DNA of 21,961 bases from an uncultured Bacteroidales bacterium (GTDB taxonomy: Bacteria > Bacteroidota > Bacteroidia > Bacteroidales > Paludibacteraceae), in the NCBI GenBank assembly GCA_937916355.1, contig CALFTM010000025.1, positions 1 to 21,961 on the forward strand, in the 5' to 3' direction. Below the pieces are notes generated by a model. The model worked only from the letters and a program-made list of their open reading frames with translations, was not told where the DNA came from and ran no database searches. This document shows positions 16,590-21,961 of the stretch, piece by piece. How positions within the stretch are numbered: position 1 is the first letter of the stretch; each line of letters starts with the position of its first letter. A program made the translations under genes and the position numbers.

Positions 16590-17339
16590 TCAATTCTTTT
16601 TTTCTGCAAAAAATATTCTGCTTTTACAGACTACCTCTTCTTGTTCATTGAACAATACAACAACAAACTCATTCGGTGTTATTTCGGATTTGCGCACAAT
16701 GATCTCCTCTCCGAAATGACACTCTTCAATATATTCAATTTCAAATCTTCGGATATCCTTCTCTCTCAAATCCTGCAGAGAAAAGACATCCACAATATGC
16801 TCAACATATTTGGCACTATTGAGATGCTGGTTTATATCGACATCACTATATTTTACAGTGAACTTACTTTCCGTATAGTCATTTGCCAACATGATTTTCC
16901 CAGAACGTTCAATCGGACAATCTCTTTTTTCTATAAACTTGTCAATTCCAAGTTCTGTCAGATTTACCGGTTTCCGAGAGTGCATATCAATCATTGCCCA
17001 AACCGTCCTTGCATATCCTATCACATTCCCACAGGAGTCAACAACCTCAAAATTACGAAGAGTAAAAGTCCGCATCAGCCCTTCCACCCAAGTTCGGATT
17101 TCAAACACGTCTTCATTTTTCGGATAGTCATACAACTCTATGGCTGCCCTCGACAAAACCCATGTTTTGTCTTCTGCATTCAACTGGAAAATCCCGAATC
17201 CTCGATTGTTGGCATGAATCCCTGCGGCATTCAACAACTGATTCATCAACAAAGGGAAGGTGAACTTCCCTCGGAAATCAACCTCGAACGGATGAACGTT
17301 CACTTCTATACATCCTACATTACAAATCTCATTTCCCAT
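16590..17339 (-). CDS. Acyl-ACP thioesterase (double hotdog)
   Basis: A 249-residue thioesterase that releases free fatty acids from acyl-ACP in the cytoplasm. The start at 17339 is chosen over an in-frame ATG at 17429 because a strong ribosome-binding site (GAGGAGG) lies just before it and the longer form would overlap ilvH. Two hotdog domains are seen; the second holds the catalytic region DVDINQHLNSAKYVE with the Asn and His typical of FatA/FatB-like bacterial enzymes. It begins 10 nt after ilvH ends, so it is part of the ilv operon. Its presence there may link branched-chain keto-acid and fatty-acid metabolism (inference). In Bacteroidales, as I recall, ilvC often comes next; here the polysaccharide locus follows instead. 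Confidence 0.87.
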   Translation of the reverse strand: MGNEICNVGCIEVNVHPFEVDFRGKFTFPLLMNQLLNAAGIHANNRGFGIFQLNAEDKTWVLSRAAIELYDYPKNEDVFEIRTWVEGLMRTFTLRNFEVVDSCGNVIGYARTVWAMIDMHSRKPVNLTELGIDKFIEKRDCPIERSGKIMLANDYTESKFTVKYSDVDINQHLNSAKYVEHIVDVFSLQDLREKDIRRFEIEYIEECHFGEEIIVRKSEITPNEFVVVLFNEQEEVVCKSRIFFAEKKN

Positions 17340-17349
17340 CTTTTCCTCC

Positions 17350-17898
17350 TCAAGATTCAACACTTCTCTTCGACTCCAAATGTGCCAACATATCCGACAA
17401 ACGTTCAATTTTTGATTTATTGATGGCAATCCTTCCGGAACGTATAAACTGCAAGACTGTGAGTTTAGAACTCAACTCGTCGAACAAACCTTGTGTCTCA
17501 TCATAATGTCCGGTCTTCTCCAACACAATACAAACCTCCGTCATCTCTAAAATGCGGATATTATACTTACGAATCAATTCCTCTACCGAACCAAGTTTCA
17601 AAAACTGGTCTGTCGCAACCTTATACAAAGCGATCTCTTGATAAACCAAATCTTCATCTGTATTATAGAACGCCTTGATAATATCCACACGCTTGTCTAT
17701 TTGCTTCACCACCTTTTCAATGGTGCTTTCTTCGGAGTTGGTGGTGACGGTGAATTTATGGATTCCAGCCAACGCAGACGGCGAAACCGAAAGTGTCTCG
17801 ATGTTCAACCCTCTTCTTGTGAAGATATTACTAATCTGGTTCAGCAAACCTACATGGTTTTCTGAAAATATCGTAACGGTATATAATTTTTTTTCCAT
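17350..17898 (-). CDS. ilvH: Acetolactate synthase small (regulatory) subunit
   Basis: A 182-residue regulatory subunit (IlvN/IlvH type). The N-terminal ACT domain (about 1-75) shows YTVTIFSENHVGLLNQISNI and RRGLNIETLSV, the fold that binds valine for feedback inhibition. A C-terminal domain of about 90 residues stimulates the catalytic subunit. The length is slightly above the 163 residues of E. coli IlvH. The ATG shares one base with the ilvB stop (TAATG), the usual coupling that keeps the two subunits in balance. Confidence 0.92.
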   Translation of the reverse strand: MEKKLYTVTIFSENHVGLLNQISNIFTRRGLNIETLSVSPSALAGIHKFTVTTNSEESTIEKVVKQIDKRVDIIKAFYNTDEDLVYQEIALYKVATDQFLKLGSVEELIRKYNIRILEMTEVCIVLEKTGHYDETQGLFDELSSKLTVLQFIRSGRIAINKSKIERLSDMLAHLESKRSVES

Positions 17899-19583
17899 TA
17901 TTCTGCAGGGGTTAGAATATTTGTCACTGTGTCTCCAGCTGGGGTCATCGGGTAGACCATTCCCTCCTCTTCGACATCTGCCACAAGCAAGAAAGGCTTA
18001 TCGTCTTTCAGCATTTCACGAATTGCGTCATCTAAATCTTCTCGTTTGTCCACCCGACGATTGGCGATTCCATACGCATCTGCAATTTTATTGAAGTCTG
18101 GATTTTGCAATGGCGTAGAAGAGTATCTTTTATCATAGAACAATTCCTGCCATTGGCGAACCATTCCCAAATAATTATTATTAAGGAGGACGATCTTCAC
18201 ACCCACATTGCTCTGCATGATTGTTCCCAACTCCTGAACATTCATCTGGAATCCTCCATCTCCCACGAAAAGACAGACTGTTCGATGAGGAACACCGATT
18301 TTTGCGCCGATGGCAGCCGGAAGTCCGAAACCTTCTGTTCCCAAACCTCCTGATGTCACAATGCTTCGGGTTAGTTTATATTGAAAATAGCGGGCTGCCT
18401 CCATCTGGTTTTGTCCCACATCGGTAACCAAAACCGCCTCACGACTTGTTGCATCTGAAACTTTTCTGACGATCTCCCCCATTTTCAAAGGACCCTCTTT
18501 GGGGTTAATCGCCTTTTGGATGACACTCGACAACTCCTTCTCATCATACTCTTTGAAGGAGTCTACCCATTCCTCATGATGATTTTCATTCAACTTCTCC
18601 GTCAGCATTGGTAATGTTGTTTTAACATTTCCCAAAACTCGAACGGTTGCCTTTACATTTTTATCAATTTCAGCCGGGTCTATATCAAGGTGAATCACCT
18701 TTGCCTGCTTCGCATAGGTTTTCAAATTACCTGTCACCCTATCATCGAAACGCATACCAATCGCAATCAGCACATCACACTCATTGGTTTTCATATTAGG
18801 AGCAATGTTCCCATGCATCCCCAAGAAACCTTTGTTCAGACGGAAATCCGTAGGCATGGCAGAAAGTCCCAATAGTGTAGAAGCTGCAGGAATCTCCGCC
18901 TTTTCCAAAAAACGCATCAATTCGGCTTCCGCACCACCTAAAATCACACCCTGACCAACCAATGCGAAAGGTTTTTTTGCCTCATTTATTAATTTCGCAG
19001 CAAGCTCGATCTGGTCGGGTTCAATATCCGGAGTTGGTATATAACCTCTTGAATAGAGACATTTCTTATACAAAAACTCAGCCTCCTCATTTTGAGCATT
19101 TTTGGTAAAATCGAGTACGACCGGACCGGGGCGACCTGTAGAGGCGATGTAGAACGCCCTCGCCACAGCTGGTGCCACATCTTCCGCACGTCTGATCTGG
19201 TAAGACCATTTTGTGATTGGCTGAGTGATTCCGACCATGTCAATTTCTTGGAAAGCATCAGTTCCTAAAGCCGCAGCACCCACTTGTCCTGCAATCACCA
19301 CCATAGGAGTACTATCCATCATTGCGTCGCTGATACCAGTAATCGCATTCGTAGCTCCGGGTCCGGAAGTCACAATGCAGACTCCCACCTTACCAGAAGT
19401 TCTGGCATACCCTTCCGCCGCATGAGAAGCCCCCTGCTCATGGCGAAACAACTGAAAATTGAACGTATCAGTGTAGTCGTACAAAGCGTCAAAAACGGGG
19501 ATGATGCTACCTCCGGGATAACCGAAAATCGTATCTACCCCCTCCGCCTTTAGCGACTCCATCAATATATATGAACCTTTCAT
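17898..19583 (-). CDS. ilvB: Acetolactate synthase large (catalytic) subunit
   Basis: A 561-residue ThDP enzyme that joins two pyruvates, or pyruvate and 2-oxobutyrate, in the first common step of valine/leucine and isoleucine synthesis. The N-terminal domain has IFGYPGGSIIPVFDAL and the cofactor-activating Glu49 in FRHEQGASHAAEGYAR. The ThDP/Mg motif starts GDGGFQMNVQELGT near residue 441 and ends LLNNNYLGM. The length matches biosynthetic AHAS. It follows ilvD by 16 nt and overlaps ilvH by 1 nt. Confidence 0.95.
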   Translation of the reverse strand: MKGSYILMESLKAEGVDTIFGYPGGSIIPVFDALYDYTDTFNFQLFRHEQGASHAAEGYARTSGKVGVCIVTSGPGATNAITGISDAMMDSTPMVVIAGQVGAAALGTDAFQEIDMVGITQPITKWSYQIRRAEDVAPAVARAFYIASTGRPGPVVLDFTKNAQNEEAEFLYKKCLYSRGYIPTPDIEPDQIELAAKLINEAKKPFALVGQGVILGGAEAELMRFLEKAEIPAASTLLGLSAMPTDFRLNKGFLGMHGNIAPNMKTNECDVLIAIGMRFDDRVTGNLKTYAKQAKVIHLDIDPAEIDKNVKATVRVLGNVKTTLPMLTEKLNENHHEEWVDSFKEYDEKELSSVIQKAINPKEGPLKMGEIVRKVSDATSREAVLVTDVGQNQMEAARYFQYKLTRSIVTSGGLGTEGFGLPAAIGAKIGVPHRTVCLFVGDGGFQMNVQELGTIMQSNVGVKIVLLNNNYLGMVRQWQELFYDKRYSSTPLQNPDFNKIADAYGIANRRVDKREDLDDAIREMLKDDKPFLLVADVEEEGMVYPMTPAGDTVTNILTPAE

Positions 19584-19599
19584 TTAACTGCTACTTTTT

Positions 19600-21429
19600 T
19601 TATTCCACAATTCTCACTCCACCTTTATCTGCAGAAGCGACCATACTTGCATAGGCTTTCAAGGATTTAGAGACGACTCTATCGCGGACAGGTTGCCATG
19701 CGGTTTTTCCTTTCGCCTCCTCCTCTTTGCGACGCTCCAACAATTCAGCATCCGACAGTTTGACATTGATGGAACGATTAGGGATATCAATTTCAATTAT
19801 GTCGCCATCACGCACCAAACCGATATTTCCTCCTGATGCAGCCTCTGGCGAAACATGACCAATGGAGAGTCCGGAAGTACCTCCAGAGAATCGGCCATCG
19901 GTAATCAAAGCACACTCTTTCCCGAGGTGCATAGACTTGATATAAGAAGTTGGGTAAAGCATCTCCTGCATACCCGGACCTCCTTTCGGTCCTTCATGGG
20001 TTATCACCACGACATCGCCTGAAACAACCTTTCCTCCAAGGATTCCCTCGCAAGCATCATCCTGCGATTGGAAGACTTTCGCTGGACCAGAAAATTTCCA
20101 AATGCTCTCATCAACTCCAGCGGTCTTAATGACACACCCATCAAGTGCGATATTTCCTTTCAACACACCCAAACCACCATCTTTCGTATAGGCATATTCA
20201 ACACTTCGGATGCAACCGTTCTGGCGGTCTCTGTCGAATTCTTCATAATAGCACTCCTGAGAACCCATTTTCAGATTAAATTGGTTGCACGGAGCACTTT
20301 TGTACCTCTCCAAATTTTCAGCTGGAGCATTCTCATTTGTTACACAATACTGTTCAATAGCCTCTCCCAATGTAAGTCCGTCGACCCTCTTCACAGAAGT
20401 GTCTACCAATCCAGCCTTTGCCAACTCATTCATGATAGAGATGATTCCTCCTGCCCTATTCACATCCTGAATGTGATACTTCTGGGTATTCGGAGCCACC
20501 TTACAAAGGCATGGAGTTTTACGGGACAAAGCATCAATATCATCCATCGAAAAATCGACACCAGCCTCATTGGCTATCGCCAACAGGTGCAACACAGTGT
20601 TGGTAGAGCCTCCCATTGCGATATCAAGCGTCATCGCATTCAAGAAGGCTTGACGAGTAGCGATAGAGAGAGGCAACACACTCTCATCACCATCTCGATA
20701 ATATTTGTAAGCATTCTCCACAATCAATTTTGCGGCATCCTCAAACAATCTTTCTCTGTTCTTATGTGTCGCCACAATCGTACCATTACCCGGCAAACCG
20801 AAACCGATCGCCTCATTCAGGCAATTCATGGAATTGGCGGTGAACATTCCTGAACATGAACCGCAAGTAGGACACGCACAATTTTCTATTTTTCTCACCT
20901 CTTCGTCTGAAACGCTCGCATCAGCTGATTTTATCATCGCGTCAATCAAGTCCAAATGGGCTGACCCCAACTGCCCTGCCTCCATCGGACCTCCGGAAAC
21001 GAAGACCGTCGGAATATTCAACCTCATGGCAGCCATGAGCATTCCCGGTGTGATTTTATCACAGTTGCTAATACACACCATCGCATCTGCCTTATGAGCA
21101 TTAACCATATACTCCACACTATCCGCAATCAAGTCTCGAGAGGGCAACGAATAGAGCATACCATCATGCCCCATCGCAATACCATCATCAATAGCAATGG
21201 TATTAAACTCTGCCGCAAAACAACCCAATTTTTCAATTTCAGCCTTCACCTTTTGTCCGATCTCATGCAAATGCACATGACCCGGTACAAACTGCGTGAA
21301 CGAATTCACTACAGCGACAATGGGTTTTCCCATCTGACTTTCTTTCATTCCATTGGCGCGCCACAAAGCTCTCGCACCTGCCATTCTACGTCCTTGCGTA
21401 CTGAATGAACTTCTTAACTCGTGCTTCAT
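19600..21429 (-). CDS. ilvD: Dihydroxy-acid dehydratase
   Basis: A 609-residue iron-sulfur dehydratase that forms the 2-keto acids of valine and isoleucine. The start at 21429 (MKHELRSSFSTQGRRMAGAR) aligns with the family. An upstream in-frame ATG at 21543 would add 38 residues of low-complexity sequence and would run through the promoter, so it is rejected. Cluster ligands are Cys123 in ISNCDKITPGM and Cys192 in CPTCGSCSGMFTANSMN. E. coli IlvD is 616 residues. It is the first gene of the ilvD-ilvB-ilvH-thioesterase operon. Confidence 0.95.
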   Translation of the reverse strand: MKHELRSSFSTQGRRMAGARALWRANGMKESQMGKPIVAVVNSFTQFVPGHVHLHEIGQKVKAEIEKLGCFAAEFNTIAIDDGIAMGHDGMLYSLPSRDLIADSVEYMVNAHKADAMVCISNCDKITPGMLMAAMRLNIPTVFVSGGPMEAGQLGSAHLDLIDAMIKSADASVSDEEVRKIENCACPTCGSCSGMFTANSMNCLNEAIGFGLPGNGTIVATHKNRERLFEDAAKLIVENAYKYYRDGDESVLPLSIATRQAFLNAMTLDIAMGGSTNTVLHLLAIANEAGVDFSMDDIDALSRKTPCLCKVAPNTQKYHIQDVNRAGGIISIMNELAKAGLVDTSVKRVDGLTLGEAIEQYCVTNENAPAENLERYKSAPCNQFNLKMGSQECYYEEFDRDRQNGCIRSVEYAYTKDGGLGVLKGNIALDGCVIKTAGVDESIWKFSGPAKVFQSQDDACEGILGGKVVSGDVVVITHEGPKGGPGMQEMLYPTSYIKSMHLGKECALITDGRFSGGTSGLSIGHVSPEAASGGNIGLVRDGDIIEIDIPNRSINVKLSDAELLERRKEEEAKGKTAWQPVRDRVVSKSLKAYASMVASADKGGVRIVE

Positions 21430-21480
21430 ATATCGTATATTTTTTTTCACATCCGTAATATCCTTAACGGAAATCACTTG

Positions 21481-21513
21481 CAAATTTACTAAATTAGAAG
21501 ATTGAAATTCAAT
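21481..21513 (-). promoter_or_regulatory. Promoter of the ilv operon
   Basis: On the minus strand TAAATTTG (21481-21488) fits the Bacteroidetes -7 consensus, with ATTG (21510-21513) 21 nt upstream as a near match to the -33 TTTG. The implied leader before ilvD is about 45 nt. I saw no leader peptide or attenuator. Confidence 0.55.
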
Positions 21514-21647
21514 ATATAAGAAAAAAAAACTCTTTTTTTCCATTCAAAATAGGCATATTCAGCGATTACTCGGATGATTGATCATGAATTTTCAGAAAGG
21601 AATAAATGAATTTATAGAACCCATCTTAAAAAATCTCCATCATTTTA

Positions 21648-21678
21648 TTTGCGAAAGTATTGTAAATCTGTATATTTG
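21648..21678 (+). promoter_or_regulatory. Bacteroidetes promoter of the secreted protein gene
   Basis: TTTG at 21648-21651 and TATATTTG at 21671-21678 are separated by exactly 19 nt, a textbook Bacteroidetes sigma-ABfr promoter. Transcription would begin near 21685, giving a leader of about 100 nt before the ATG at 21787. Confidence 0.75.
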
Positions 21679-21786
21679 CACCTCAGTTGTCTTTTTCTTT
21701 GAATTGCGCATTTTGCATTTCTCATAACAGAAAAACCAGAATAGAGTTTTTTTTACAATTTTAATAGAAACCATAAATTCACACCA

Positions 21787-21961
21787 ATGAAAAGACTTTT
21801 TTTTTCTTATCTTTTATTGTTGTTATGTTCTGCGCAGGCTTTCAGCGCAGATCTTTCCTCCTACTTTAGTGGAGTGACTCCAACAAAGGGCTACAAAGCA
21901 CAAACGGATCACAATCCGATGATGACGCAGCGTTTCGGTGCGGACCCTTATGCGATGGTTT
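21787..21961 (+). CDS. Secreted protein, probable GH43 glycosidase, N-terminus only
   Basis: The first 58 residues of a gene cut by the window end. A signal peptide is clear: MKRLFF, a run of leucines, then AQAFSA as the likely cleavage region, pointing to export to the periplasm or outer surface. The mature part reaches NPMMTQRFGADPYAMV, which resembles the first blade of family-43 glycoside hydrolases, where the Asp of ADP is the catalytic base. Those enzymes remove arabinose or xylose from plant polysaccharides. With so little sequence the family call is tentative. It is the only plus-strand gene and has its own promoter, divergent from ilvD. Confidence 0.6.
   Translation, partial: MKRLFFSYLLLLLCSAQAFSADLSSYFSGVTPTKGYKAQTDHNPMMTQRFGADPYAMV

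Noticed and set aside
16569..17423. Long plus-strand open frame of 284 codons
   Set aside because: It lies antisense to the acyl-ACP thioesterase, whose motifs and ribosome-binding site are clear; the plus-strand product has no recognisable domain.
20068..20853. Plus-strand open frame of 261 codons
   Set aside because: Antisense shadow of ilvD with no ribosome-binding site or known motif.

Overview
The window looks like Bacteroidales chromosomal DNA (Bacteroides, Prevotella or Parabacteroides type; I cannot name the species). The evidence is Bacteroidetes-type promoters (TAnnTTTG -7 boxes, one with TTTG exactly 19 nt upstream), a UpxY-family NusG-like antiterminator heading a surface-polysaccharide locus, an ilv operon that contains an acyl-ACP thioesterase, and the start of a secreted family-43-like glycoside hydrolase.

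Layout. All genes but one lie on the minus strand, so transcription runs from high to low coordinates. At the right edge, a partial plus-strand secreted protein (21787 onward) diverges from the branched-chain amino-acid operon ilvD-ilvB-ilvH-thioesterase (21429 to 16590). A probable terminator and a new promoter then separate this operon from a polysaccharide locus that fills the rest of the window. That locus opens with upxY and rmlB, followed by a strong intrinsic terminator, a pair of hairpins, ugd, and a 357-bp gap without a convincing gene.

Next comes a tightly packed nonulosonic-acid block: a CapD/PglF-type 4,6-dehydratase, a LegC-type aminotransferase, a LegH/NeuD-type N-acetyltransferase, LegI synthase, LegG hydrolysing epimerase, two Gfo/Idh/MocA oxidoreductases and a LegF-type CMP-sugar synthetase. 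From the aminotransferase to the PtmE-like nucleotidyltransferase most junctions are 1-4 nt overlaps or gaps of a few nt. The gene set fits legionaminic acid or a close relative better than sialic acid (dehydratase plus aminotransferase present) or pseudaminic acid (LegG is NeuC-like).

The most interesting part is 2212-4866. Between legF and the PtmE-like gene lie an FkbH-like HAD protein, a stand-alone acyl carrier protein and a left-handed beta-helix acyltransferase. FkbH proteins load glyceryl or other short hydroxyacyl units onto carrier proteins. The simplest reading is a built-in tailoring route that makes an acyl-ACP and moves the acyl group onto the nonulosonate or another sugar of this glycan.

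At the left edge the flippase gene is broken by two frameshifts and a stop codon and lacks its C-terminal third. The homology ends next to two 20-bp direct repeats that may be the end of an insertion sequence. No glycosyltransferase or polymerase is visible; if present they lie outside this window.
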